DNA from: Prorocentrum cordatum
Taxonomy: Eukaryota > Sar > Dinophyceae > Prorocentrales > Prorocentraceae
Direction of reading: 5' to 3'
Length of the DNA stretch: 30,000 bases
Assembly (NCBI GenBank): GCA_963575745.1
Contig: CAUYUJ010012725.1
Span: 298,587-328,586 of the forward strand
The translations under genes and the position numbers were made by a program. The notes below the pieces were generated by a model that was not told the DNA's origin, searched no databases, and saw nothing but the letters and a program-made list of their open reading frames with translations. The first letter of the stretch is position 1; each line of letters opens with the position of its first letter. Positions 9,219 through 16,320 of the stretch are shown in pieces.

Positions 9219-10511
9219 CTACTGAACACAACTAACCCTCAGAGCGTACAAGAGAGCTCTGTGTATCTTCTGCTCCCTTGTAGCGCCCAGGAAGTTGACG
9301 GTCATCGTGCTGAAATTGACAATCGCGCAACGATCAAATACCTTCAACTTCTGGACGCTCTTGTGGTTGAGGACGTATTGTTGGTAGCGTCTCTCTACTG
9401 CATCATTATCGTATTCATCGAAATCTTGAAAGGCTCGCCACTGACCATCTATACCTAGGTACGTCCAGTGGGGCTTTTCGCACTCGTTATTCTCGCTTGC
9501 CCTAATCGCTGCGCTGGAGCTGAGCACGTTGGGCTCTACCTTCGTCTCCAACTTCTCGTACTCGTGGTTCCCAGAACTGTGGCCAGGGCTGTAGCTATAG
9601 ATAACGGGCTCTACCTTCATATCCTGATCCTCGCACGTGTCGATCGCAACGCTGTGGGTGCACATGTCGGGCACGATCTTCGTATCCGACTTCTCGCACG
9701 CGCTGTCCCCAGGGCTGTGGCTAGTGATGCGGACGGGCTCTGTCTGCGCCTTCCACTGCTCACACGATTCCCCTGGCTCCTGCTTCGCCGTCCATTTATC
9801 GCATGCCCTGACCTCGGCGCTGTAGCTGGCGGTGTCGGGCTCGTCCTTCGCCTTCCACCTCTCGCACGCGCTGATCCCAGTGTTGTGGCTAGCGACGGGC
9901 TCTGGCTGAGGCCTCCCATTATGGCACGCCCTGACCTCAATGCTGTAGCTGATCATATCAGGCTGCAACTTCGCCTCCGACTTCTCGCAGGCGCTGTCCG
10001 CAGGGCTGTGGCTAGGGTGCATAGGGTTAGATATAACGGGCTCTAACTTCGCCTCATTCTTCTCGCACTGCGCCTCCTGCTCTGCCATCCCTTGTTCGCT
10101 TGCCTTGACCTCGGCGCTGTAGCTGGTGGAATCGGGCTCGTCCATCGCCTTCCACCTCTCACACGCGCTGAAACCAGTCTTGTGGCTAGCAAACAGATCG
10201 GGCTCTATCTTCGCCTCCCACTTCTCGCATACGCTGTCCCCAGATCTGTGACGATCCAAGGCTGCGAGCAGCGTGTCTGAGCGCCTGCCGATGAAGAGCT
10301 CCTCCCTGAAGTTCTCCAGCACCGGCAGCAGGATCCCGGCAGGGGCCGACCGGAGCCTGGCCAGGCCAGGCGGGGGCCCGCATTGCAGTGCGGCGATCAG
10401 CTCCAGGCTGGAGCACTGCGACCGGCGGGCCGCAGAGCGCTGGAGCCTTCTCCGTCTCGTCATCGACGACGTTGTGCGCGAGGCGGTCACCAGGCAGGCG
10501 GCACGCTCCAT
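9219..10511 (-). CDS. Protein with degenerate PPR-derived repeats and a C-terminal WWE domain
   Basis: The reading frame runs from ATG at 10511 to TAG at 9219-9221 (430 residues, no intron needed). Residues 1-92 are basic and Ala/Leu-rich, without a clear signal. Residues 93-346 hold about twelve degenerate repeats spaced mostly 19-26 residues apart, consensus SACEKxEAKxEPDxxSYSAxxx. This matches the turn regions of dinoflagellate-style PPR repeats (SACEKGEQW..AL..LLSEM..AKLEPDVISYNA) with about 13 residues of helix missing from each unit. Residues 347-420 are a WWE domain: W349, G-Q-W358, E-R-R-Y, then N-F-S-T-M-T and G-A-T-R-E-Q-K-I-H-R. WWE domains of other proteins bind (iso-)ADP-ribose and occur in E3 ligases and PARP-type proteins. 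Classic PPR repeats bind RNA in organelles, but these shortened units may not. The frame stays open upstream to 10745 through a poly-Ser stretch encoded by the CTC tract. I chose the first ATG after that tract, and an upstream start or spliced leader exon is possible. Confidence 0.72.
   Translation of the reverse strand: MERAACLVTASRTTSSMTRRRRLQRSAARRSQCSSLELIAALQCGPPPGLARLRSAPAGILLPVLENFREELFIGRRSDTLLAALDRHRSGDSVCEKWEAKIEPDLFASHKTGFSACERWKAMDEPDSTSYSAEVKASEQGMAEQEAQCEKNEAKLEPVISNPMHPSHSPADSACEKSEAKLQPDMISYSIEVRACHNGRPQPEPVASHNTGISACERWKAKDEPDTASYSAEVRACDKWTAKQEPGESCEQWKAQTEPVRITSHSPGDSACEKSDTKIVPDMCTHSVAIDTCEDQDMKVEPVIYSYSPGHSSGNHEYEKLETKVEPNVLSSSAAIRASENNECEKPHWTYLGIDGQWRAFQDFDEYDNDAVERRYQQYVLNHKSVQKLKVFDRCAIVNFSTMTVNFLGATREQKIHRALLYALRVSCVQ
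9474..10235 (-). repeat. Coding repeat region: about twelve shortened PPR-like units
   Basis: Units begin at residues 93, 115, 138, 149, 173, 195, 214, 236, 249, 270, 292, 318 and 338 of the 430-residue protein. The best preserved read SACERWKAKDEPDTASYSAE and SACEKSEAKLQPDMISYSIE. At DNA level the 66-base periodicity is visible on the plus strand as 'cgggctc...cgccttccacctctcgcacgcgctg'. Charged and turn residues are kept while exact residues drift, which suggests either relaxed selection or selection on composition. Confidence 0.7.
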
Positions 10512-10584
10512 GACGCACAGGGCTGGCGGGCGGAGGAGCTGGGGCAAGGCCAGCTGGCCACGCGAGCAAAGATGTTGCTTGAAC

Positions 10585-10714
10585 CAGGAGGAGGAGGAGG
10601 AGGAGGAGGAGGAGGAGGAGGAGGAGGAGGAGGAGGCGGAGGCGGAGGAGGAGGAGGAGGAGGAGGAGGAGGAGGAGGCGGAGGCGGAGGCGGAGGAGGA
10701 GGAGGAGGAGGAGC
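10585..10714 (+). repeat. (GAG)n tract just upstream of the PPR-derived/WWE gene
   Basis: About forty GAG/GCG triplets. On the coding strand of the gene it is a C/T-rich tract ending about 75 bases before the chosen ATG. Translated in frame it gives a poly-Ser/Ala leader, which I regard as non-coding but cannot exclude. It could act as a promoter-proximal or splice-acceptor pyrimidine tract, which is inference only. Confidence 0.85.
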
Positions 10715-10816
10715 CTGGTGAGCCGAGCTCTGGCCCGAGCACCAAGGGGCAGCGTCAGGGAGGGGGACAGGCTCGGGGGTGGGAGGGCATCGGTCCCCCC
10801 AATCTCCACGCCGCGC

Positions 10817-11250
10817 AGATGGGGTCGGAGTACGGTAGGTTTGCGTCGTGTCGACCAGCGGCGACCCCAGCGCGGGCGTTCGAGGTTGAACGCCGCCGGC
10901 GACCCAGAATCGATCGATGTTGAACGATCGGACCTTGCGGCAGCGGCCGATCGTTCAAGGTTGAACGATCCCTGCGGTGTCAAAAACCAACGCTGGGGTC
11001 GGCACGACACGAACCTGCCGTAGATGGGGTCGGAGGGTCGCGCCGCATCGCAAATGCATTGCCGATGCATCGCCGATGCGGCGCGATGTGGAGCCCGATT
11101 CGCTTCACGTAGACGTCGCCGATACATCGCCGACGTCGACCATGCATCGCCGGTGCATCGCCAATACATCGCCAATGCATCGTCGATGTATCGGCGATGC
11201 GGCGCAATCATCCGACCCCATCTATTCCGACCCCGTCTAGGAGGCATCTA
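10817..11250. mobile_element. X element, copy C, interrupted by Y element
   Basis: The left end 'agatggggtcggag' (10817-10830) is separated from its continuation 'gatggggtcggagggtcgcgccgcatcg' (11023 onward) by the Y insertion. The right end 'ccgaccccatctattccgaccccgtctaggaggcatcta' closes the inverted pair at 11250. The interior is again made of GCATCGCCGAT motifs. The outermost left bases do not match the other X copies, so the true left limit is uncertain. Confidence 0.8.
10833..11020. mobile_element. Y element, copy 1 (188 bases), nested in X
   Basis: The termini are CGGTAGGTTTGCGTCGTGTC and, on the right, the inverted form ending GACACGAACCTGCCG. It is flanked by TA on both sides (10831-10832 and 11021-11022). 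Removing the element and one TA restores '..cggagTAgatgggg..', matching X copy B at the same place ('ccaagTAgatgggg'). A TA target is characteristic of Tc1/mariner-type transposons, so a Tc1/mariner-mobilised MITE is a reasonable inference. Confidence 0.85.
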
Positions 11251-11291
11251 CAATCGCCGATTCATCGCCGACAGTCTAAGAAAAAAATCTG

Positions 11292-11427
11292 CATAAACAT
11301 AAACTGTTGGCGCTCCGCGCGGATTCTTGGATCCGCGCTGGGCCCCCTCTGTGGCGCCTCTGGCGCGGAGGGGGGTCCTGCGCGGATCCAAGAAATCCGC
11401 GCGGAGCGCCAAAAGTTTATGTTTATG
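11292..11427. mobile_element. M2 element, copy b
   Basis: The left arm CATAAACATAAACTGTTGGC continues through 'gctccgcgcggattcttggatccgcgc' and pairs almost perfectly with the right arm ending AAAAGTTTATGTTTATG. The true ends may lie further out: TCATCGCCGACA occurs at about 11262-11273 and again near 11449-11460, and the sequences between these and the arms are also inversely related. A 12-base target duplication is possible but the word is common nearby. Confidence 0.8.
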
Positions 11428-11575
11428 TCGTTGTTTCCCTTTCTAGAGTCATCGCCGACATGGGCCCGATGGCCCAGCCTTCTCAGGAGCGTGAAGATGC
11501 GCTTTCGGGGGCCTGTCGCCGTTCTACCGGCGGTGTATCGGCGAAGCGCCAAACATTTATGTTTATGTCGTTGTT
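11405..11575. repeat. 140-base tandem duplication including the M2 right end
   Basis: GCGCCAAAAGTTTATG at 11407 onward recurs as GCGCCAAACATTTATG at 11546 onward. The first unit runs from there to about 11543. The second unit starts at 11544, is interrupted at about 11576 by satellite-bearing sequence and resumes at 12191. The stub at 11544-11575 is therefore a duplicated end of M2 and not a fresh insertion. Confidence 0.75.
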
Positions 11576-11649
11576 CCCTACCTAGGCTCTGCCTAGAAGG
11601 GTTCTTACTCTGTTAGCTGAAAGGGGCCGGGCAATGGAAAGCGCCCCGG

Positions 11650-11697
11650 GCGGTTCCCCCAGTCCCCTGGGAGCGGTTCCCCCCAGTCCCCTGGGAG
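11650..11697. repeat. Short tandem duplication (GCGGTTCCCCCAGTCCCCTGGGA)
   Basis: Two adjacent units differ by one C in the C run. The second unit leads straight into the TTTAGCTTAGC satellite. Each unit contains the palindromic CCCCTGGG core. Confidence 0.85.
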
Positions 11698-12126
11698 CTT
11701 TAGCTTTAGCTTTAGTTTTAGCTTAGCTTTAGCTTAGCTTTAGCTTAGCTGTAGCTTAGCTTTAGCTTAGCGTTTCGCTTAGCATAGTGTTTAGCTCAGT
11801 TTTAGCTTAGCTTTAGCTTAGCTTTAGCTTAGCTTTAGCTTAGCTTGAGCTTAGATGTAGCTTAGCTTTAGCTTAGCTTTAGCTTAGCTTTAGCTTAGCT
11901 TTAGCTTAGTTTTAGCTTAGCTTTAGCTTAGCTGTAGCTTAGCTTTAGCTTAGCTGCTGCTCAGCTTTAGCTTAGATTTAGCTTAGTTATAGCTCAGCGT
12001 TAGCTCAGCTTTAGCTTAGCTTTAGCTTAGCTTTAGCTTAGCTTAGCTTTAGCTTAGCTTTAGCTTAGCTGTGGCTTAGCTTTATCTTAGCTTTAGCTTA
12101 GCTTTAGCTTAGCTTTAGCTTAGCGT
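11698..12126 (+). repeat. 11-base satellite TTTAGCTTAGC
   Basis: About forty copies of an 11-base unit, TTTAGCTTAGC, with sporadic variants (GTAGCTTAGC, GCTGCTCAGC, TTATCTTAGC). It is AT-rich against a GC-rich background. Part of the unit is self-complementary (AGCT). It is not a known telomere repeat. Short inverted repeats CCCTACCTAGG (11576-11586) and CCTAGGTAGGG (12167-12177) lie outside it. Confidence 0.95.
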
Positions 12127-12190
12127 TACTGTTACTACTAATGCTGCTTTCCTAGGGGTTCCAACTCCTAGGTAGGGTCGCGCTGGGATA

Positions 12191-12463
12191 ATTTCTCTTT
12201 CTAAAGTCATCGCCGACAGGGGCCCGATGGCCTAGCCTTTAGTCGGGCATGTCCCTCTACAGGAGGGATATTCAAAAATAGTCCTAAAATGGTACGTGGA
12301 CGATGTTTCGATTTGTTCAGTATGTTTGAGCATGTTTGCGGCATTTTCTCCTCATCCCAAATCCGCCTGTAGGGGGACATGCCCGCCCTAGGCCTAGCCG
12401 GCTCAAGAGCGTAAAGATGCGCTTTCGGGGGCCCGCCGCCGCTCTACCGGCGGCGTATCGGCG
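12191..12463. repeat. Second copy of the 111-base segment, holding an M1 insertion
   Basis: It matches 11433-11543 ('gtttccctttctagagtcatcgccgacatgggcccgatgg' to 'ctaccggcggtgtatcggcg'). Its length is 273 bases against 111, and the difference of 162 equals the M1 element (153) plus its 9-base target duplication exactly. Confidence 0.85.
12238..12390. mobile_element. M1 element, copy 3 (153 bases), with an empty site in the window
   Basis: The ends are TTTAGTCGGGCATGTCCC and the inverted 'agggggacatgcccgcccta'. The flanks are GGCCTAGCC (12229-12237) and GGCCTAGCC (12391-12399), a perfect 9-base target duplication. The related empty site GGCCCAGCC lies at 11471-11479. The interior carries 'attcaaaaatagt', as other M1 copies do. 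Confidence 0.92.
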
Positions 12464-12481
12464 GTTCCAGGTCGATGTTTC

Positions 12482-12647
12482 TCAGGAGGGGAGAGAACAC
12501 ACAGGCACAATTTTAATCGTCGATCCCCAGGGAAATATGGGAATATATGGGAAGTGGGGGGGGAAGACGGAAATCCTGGAAGCATCAGAAGACATGGGGA
12601 TGCCTGGGATTTGTGTCTATTGATTTGTGTGTCACAGGGCCCCTTCA
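12482..12647. mobile_element. M3 element, copy 2 (166 bases)
   Basis: It starts TCAGGAGGGGAGAGAACACAC and ends CACAGGGCCCCTTCA. The flanking 5-mers are GTTTC (12477-12481) and GTGTC (12648-12652), one mismatch. It shares the internal landmarks 'aatcgtcgatccccag', 'atatgggaagtgggggggaagac' and 'tgatttgtgtgtc' with the other copies. Confidence 0.82.
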
Positions 12648-12682
12648 GTGTCCCCATGGACAACCTGGGGCCGAGCTATATC

Positions 12683-12741
12683 CATATCCACCACCGCCCT
12701 CTGGAGTCCTGGAGAGATCGTTTTCCCAGGCGGTGGATATG
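12683..12741. repeat. Inverted repeat CATATCCACCACCGCC / GGCGGTGGATATG
   Basis: Arms of 13-16 bases separated by about 30 bases, just beyond M3 copy 2. The left arm has an extra ACC. No function is assigned. The surrounding stretch 12648-12970 holds no gene I can support. Confidence 0.6.
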
Positions 12742-12970
12742 CAGCACCTCCCGCCTCGCAACCAAGCCTCTCGGACCATCCCCTCCACCCCTTGCGTCGC
12801 CTGCCTTCGATCACCGACTGGCTTCGGGTTGCATCCCACTAGGAAGCCCCCCTGGCCCTGGCGCCCGTTTTGTATCATCCTTGCCTAGCGGGCGTCGCCG
12901 GGGGAGAGGGGCCCCGTGACGTGACCTTGCGCGCTCGCGGGGGGTCTGTGAATGGTCCAGACCAGGTGAG

Positions 12971-13133
12971 TCAGGAGAGGAAGAAACACACAGACACAAT
13001 TAATCGTCGATTCCCAAGAAAATATGTGAAAATATGGGAAGTGGGGGGGAAGACAAAAACCCAGAAACTATTAGAAAATATGGGGAATCGATTTATTTGT
13101 GTGTATTTATTTGTGTGTCCTGGGGCCCCTTCA
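12971..13133. mobile_element. M3 element, copy 3 (163 bases)
   Basis: It starts TCAGGAGAGGAAGAAACACA and ends CCTGGGGCCCCTTCA. It is flanked by a perfect 5-base duplication, GTGAG (12966-12970 and 13134-13138). The left junction reads CAGGTGAGTCAG, which mimics a splice donor, but that arises from the target sequence plus the element's first bases. Confidence 0.88.
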
Positions 13134-13449
13134 GTGAGATTGTTAGGAGATCCCGGGCACCGCTGGCGCCGAAGGTGACGTCACCAGGCCAGGCATCCGA
13201 CGCTGTGACCTTTCGGTCCACGGCCCCAGAGGCTCCGACCACTTTCCCGGGAGCGGCTTTTCGAACCGGATCTATCTTTGGTGGCCTACAGGGAGGGCCC
13301 GGTCACGGGGCCTTGTGGGCAGAGATCGATGAAACATGAACGCCCGTGAAACAATTCGAAACCACATGCAGTCGGATGTTTTTTTGGGGGGGAGGGGCCC
13401 GTGCGCCGAACGGCGGAGGAAGCGCCCTCGTGCCCCGTCGGGGGCGCGG

Positions 13450-13695
13450 CCAGGCGATCACTGCTTCGGGGCACATGGTGGCGACGGCCTCGGAGACTGG
13501 CACCGTCGTGAAGGTGTTCTCGACGAAGGCCCCGCGGCGCGCGGGCACCTGCTCAGGCTGCAGCGACTCGAGTAGGAGGTCGACTACAGATTTGTTCGTC
13601 GTGTCTACGGTGACTACGTCGAAGGCCCGTGGATCTACATCCGTTCGGCGTATTCCTCTCCGAGCTCTGATGCAAATGGCAAGTTCGGGGTAAGT
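13450..13695 (-). CDS. Possible exon or coding remnant, unknown product
   Basis: On the minus strand an 82-codon stretch has an unusually protein-like composition, with acidic, aliphatic and aromatic residues in alternation (for example TNKSVVDLLLESLQPEQVPA and ENTFTTVPVSEAVATM), unlike the Arg/Pro/Ser-rich strings typical of chance frames here. The frame stays open on both sides from 14121 to 13303 but crosses X element copy B upstream, so only this part is considered. I recognise no family. The opposite strand also has a frame ending at a GGG-GTAAGT donor-like site at 13688-13696, so strand assignment is uncertain. Confidence 0.25.
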
Positions 13696-13849
13696 CAATC
13701 CTGTAGCCGGCCCCCTCCTCGAACGGCAGGGGGCGGGACCGGCCCAGGGCGTCTCGAGGCCGAGGTGACGATTTTTTGGGACGTCCTCGTCTGTCCTCGT
13801 CAATGCTCCCTGGCAGCTATGCCTCGCCAGAGAGCGCTCTGGGGGTTCC

Positions 13850-14267
13850 TCTAGGCCTCCTGGATGGGGTCCAAGTAGATGGGGTCGGAGGATCGCGCCG
13901 CATCGTCGACGTATCGACCATGCGGCTCGATGTGGGTCCCGTGTCTCCCCACGCCGACGCCGCCGATGCATCGCCGAAGTCGCCGATGCGTCGCCAGTGC
14001 ATCGCCGATGCAGTGTCGATGTAGCGGCGATGCGGTGCGATCCTCCGACCCCATCTGCTCCGGCCCCTTCTTTAACGGGCGAAGAACGGTATAAAATAAA
14101 CGTTTCCGTCGTCGGGGACACCTGCCCCAGGGCGGCTGGAAAGTTTATACCCCCACGGTGCCACCGTAAGGGTATAAACTTTCCAGCCGCCCTGGGACAG
14201 GCGCCCCCGACAGAGAAAAAGTTTATTTTATATCGTTCTTCGCCCGGTAACTTCTAGAAGGCCTCTA
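13850..14267. mobile_element. X element, copy B, with Z element inserted in its right end
   Basis: The left end TCTAGGCCTCCTGGATGGGG runs on through 'tccaagtagatggggtcggagg' and pairs with 'cctccgaccccatctgctccggcccc' and then, after the Z insertion, 'ttctagaaggcctcta'. The interior is CGCCGATGCATCGCC-like. Without Z the element is about 234 bases, close to copy A. The flanks GTTCC and ATTCC may be remains of a 5-base duplication. Confidence 0.85.
14072..14250. mobile_element. Z element: 179-base near-perfect palindrome
   Basis: The whole element folds back on itself. TTAACGGGCGAAGAACGGTA pairs with the right end, whose reverse complement is TTACCGGGCGAAGAACGATA. Pairing continues through ATAAAATAAAC, then CCAGGGCGGCTGGAAAGTTT, to a centre at ACGGTGCCACCGT. 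It is flanked by CTTCT on both sides (14067-14071 and 14251-14255), a 5-base target duplication. There is no coding sequence. A transcript would form an almost unbroken 85-base-pair hairpin. Confidence 0.9.
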
Positions 14268-14685
14268 ATTCCAGAACGATCCCGAGCGGGCGCGGGGGAG
14301 CCGAGTTCAGGCCCGATGACCAAAGGGGGGGGGAATCGTCGGGTGGGGCTCGGACGCGGATAAGTCCAGTCCAGCGCGTTCCGGAACGCCCTCACAGCGT
14401 CCCAGAGCTCTCTGAGAAGGCCATCGGCGCTCCCGACAAGTCCTCCAGAGCCGCCGGATCTATCGAGTGGGGAATCGATTACAGAATTGATTTCCCCCAG
14501 AGTTGGTTTCCCATCGAATCGACAAAATATGTCGCATGTTTAAGGGGTTCGAAGAAACAAGTTTTATTGAAGGTCAATCAATTCTGTAGTCTATCATTTC
14601 CGATTCATCCTCGCCCAATTTCATTCTCGTCCTGGATTCTTCTGAGTGGAGGGGGAGACGTTTCTAAAGTCAGTTCAAGGTCAAG
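14268..14685. other. No gene recognised
   Basis: It contains the second copy of the dispersed repeat noted near 7671-7740, here at about 14385-14425, and a G run at about 14327. The stretch 14480-14660 is less GC-rich and unique by eye. Confidence 0.5.
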
Positions 14686-14687
14686 AC

Positions 14688-14829
14688 AGGAGGAGGAGGC
14701 GGAGGAGGAGGAGGGGGAGGAGGAGGAGGAGGAGGAGGAGGAGGAAGAGGAGGAGGAGGAGGGGGAGGCGGAGGAGGGGGAGGAGGAGGAGGAGGAGACA
14801 AAGCACGACGAGGAGGAGGAGGAGGGGGA
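14688..14829 (+). repeat. (GAG)n purine tract
   Basis: Imperfect GAG/GGC/GGG triplets over about 140 bases, ending in a short ACGACGAGG interruption. It is similar to the tract upstream of the WWE gene, but no credible gene adjoins it. Confidence 0.9.
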
Positions 14830-14941
14830 CTGTCTTCGCCCTGGCTTCTTCTTACGTAAGCTCAGGGGGAGATATGTCGACCCTGCGTCGCCCAGCCGTC
14901 GCCAGTCTCAAAGAGGCGGGTGTCGCGCTTTCTGCCTCGCG

Positions 14942-15645
14942 TTAAGTCGGGCATGTCCCTCTACAGGAAGAAATTGCAAAAACATCAAAAAATAGTCTGG
15001 GGATGATTTTTCTATTACTTTCGGCGATTTGGGCTTTCTGTATGACTATTTGTTATATTGTAATGGCCTCTTGCCAGTGCCGCCGATCCGGGGGGCTCCG
15101 GACTCGGTGATCTTGGAGTCGACGGGGACGCTGTTTGGGAGGGAGGGCGCTCTCGGAGTCGTCGGGGACGCTTTTTGGAGCTGACGTGCCCTCTAGCGGG
15201 GTGCCTGAAGCGGTCCCGGGGGGGGGGTCCGTGGAGGGTTCTGAGTGGAGGGTCCTGGGAGCGGTAGCGGCTAGATCTGAGGGGGGTCCCGGGATCCCCC
15301 GAAAGATCTTGGGGATGCGCAACTCATCCAGAAAACGCCAGATGGGGGACCGCCCCCCCCCCCCCCTCTCTTCCCCCTTCTTCGGGAGGGGGCGTCCGGG
15401 GAGGATTCCGAGGGAGAGTCCTGGGGGGGGTCCCTGGCACCCCCTGAAATATCTCGGGGATGCGCAAATGATTGAGAAAACGACAGAGGGGGGACTGCCC
15501 CCTCCCCCCTCCCCCTTCCCCGGCAGAGCCACCCGGGCGACCCCCCCAAGCAGTGCTGAAGCGCTTGCTGAGGCTTCTTGTAGTTCACACGCCGGATCGG
15601 CGGATTTAGTCCAAAATCCGCTTGTAGGATGACATGCCCGACCTA
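14942..15645. mobile_element. M1-family element, long form (704 bases)
   Basis: The left end TTAAGTCGGGCATGTCCC and the right end 'cttgtaggatgacatgcccgaccta' are typical M1 termini. The flanks TGCCTCGCG (14933-14941) and AGCCTTGTG (15646-15654) match at six of nine positions, as an old target duplication would. The first 115 bases resemble other M1 copies ('aaaaaatagtctggggatgat'). About 550 bases of GC-rich sequence follow before the right end, so either something inserted into an M1 copy or this is a longer relative. It encodes no recognisable protein. Confidence 0.75.
15275..15525. repeat. Imperfect direct repeat of about 120 bases inside long M1
   Basis: 'ggggggtcccgggatcccccgaaagatcttggggatgcgcaa..catc.agaaaacg' (15279 onward) recurs as 'gggggggtccctggcaccccctgaaatatctcggggatgcgcaa..gattgagaaaacg' (15424 onward). 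Both are followed by C-rich runs and TTCCCC. The period is about 145 bases. Confidence 0.8.
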
Positions 15646-15753
15646 AGCCTTGTGTTGGAGCTTCCAGGCGGCTGCTTCCTCGACGCCCCACGGCTGGATC
15701 CCCCTCACGAAAAGGATCAGGACGGATCCGGGGAGTCGAATAAGGAAAAGCGC

Positions 15754-15906
15754 CATAAACATAAATTTTGGGCGCTCCGCGCGGATTTCGCGCTGGGGCC
15801 CCCAGGCGGTGCCCCTGGCGCCGCCCCTGCCGCGCTCCGCGCGCCAGGGAGGGGGTCAGTGCAGATCCGAGAAATTTGCGCGGAGCGCCAAAAGTTTATG
15901 TTTGTG
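15754..15906. mobile_element. M2 element, copy c (153 bases)
   Basis: The left arm CATAAACATAAATTTTGGGC, then 'gctccgcgcggatttcgcgc', pairs with 'gagaaatttgcgcggagcgccaaaagtttatgtttgtg'. The middle is a GC-rich secondary hairpin (GGCGGTGCCCCTGGCGCCGCC). The flanks resemble those of the other copies ('aaggaaaagcg' left, 'cagtttgttcttctt' right, inversely related), so the termini may lie about ten bases further out. Confidence 0.8.
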
Positions 15907-16129
15907 CAGTTTGTTCTTCTTCAGAGAGGGGTCCAGGGATCGATTCTGAACGGATCTGGGCTCCAACAACGGGGGCCTGACCCCCCCAATCCCGCGCAGA
16001 AGCTGGCGGATCTGCTGTCCGAGGGCCTATCGCCGATCTCTCTTTGTGCGATGTGTCGCCGATTCCAGGTTGTTGCCCCCTCTCGCCCCGCCCTTGAGCC
16101 AGTCCCCCTCCTAAGCATGATAGCGCAAG

Positions 16130-16320
16130 CATGGATCAGGGTTTGGCGCGTGGGTGAGCGACTGGTCCCGCTTCCGCACGGAATCGGCGCTGCGTCGCAA
16201 ACAGGTGGCGGCACTGGCCTCCTGTATCGGGGGGGGACGGGGGGGCACTTTCCCCGATCGGTGATCTGGCGCCCACGCGCCAGGTCTACGAAACGAATCC
16301 CTGATCCATGTTGGCGTGTG
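16130..16320. mobile_element. Foldback element (V) with CATGGATCAGGG ends
   Basis: CATGGATCAGGG (16130-16141) pairs exactly with CCCTGATCCATG (16309-16320), and inner arms TGGCGCGTGGG (16144-16154) pair with CCCACGCGCCA (16272-16282), with unequal spacing between the pairs. It is a single copy in this window, and the TSD is not evident. The structure suggests a miniature transposon. Confidence 0.6.

Noticed and set aside
11698-12126. Telomere-like satellite
   Set aside because: The unit TTTAGCTTAGC resembles TTTAGGG only in its first four bases. It is internal and bounded by inverted repeats, so a telomeric origin is unsupported.
12966-13138. M3 as an introner-like element, because CAG-GTGAGT precedes it and CTTCAG follows it
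   Set aside because: The GTGAG is the 5-base target duplication and the following TCAG is the element's first bases. Other M3 copies lack GT/AG at their borders, and no flanking exons are visible.
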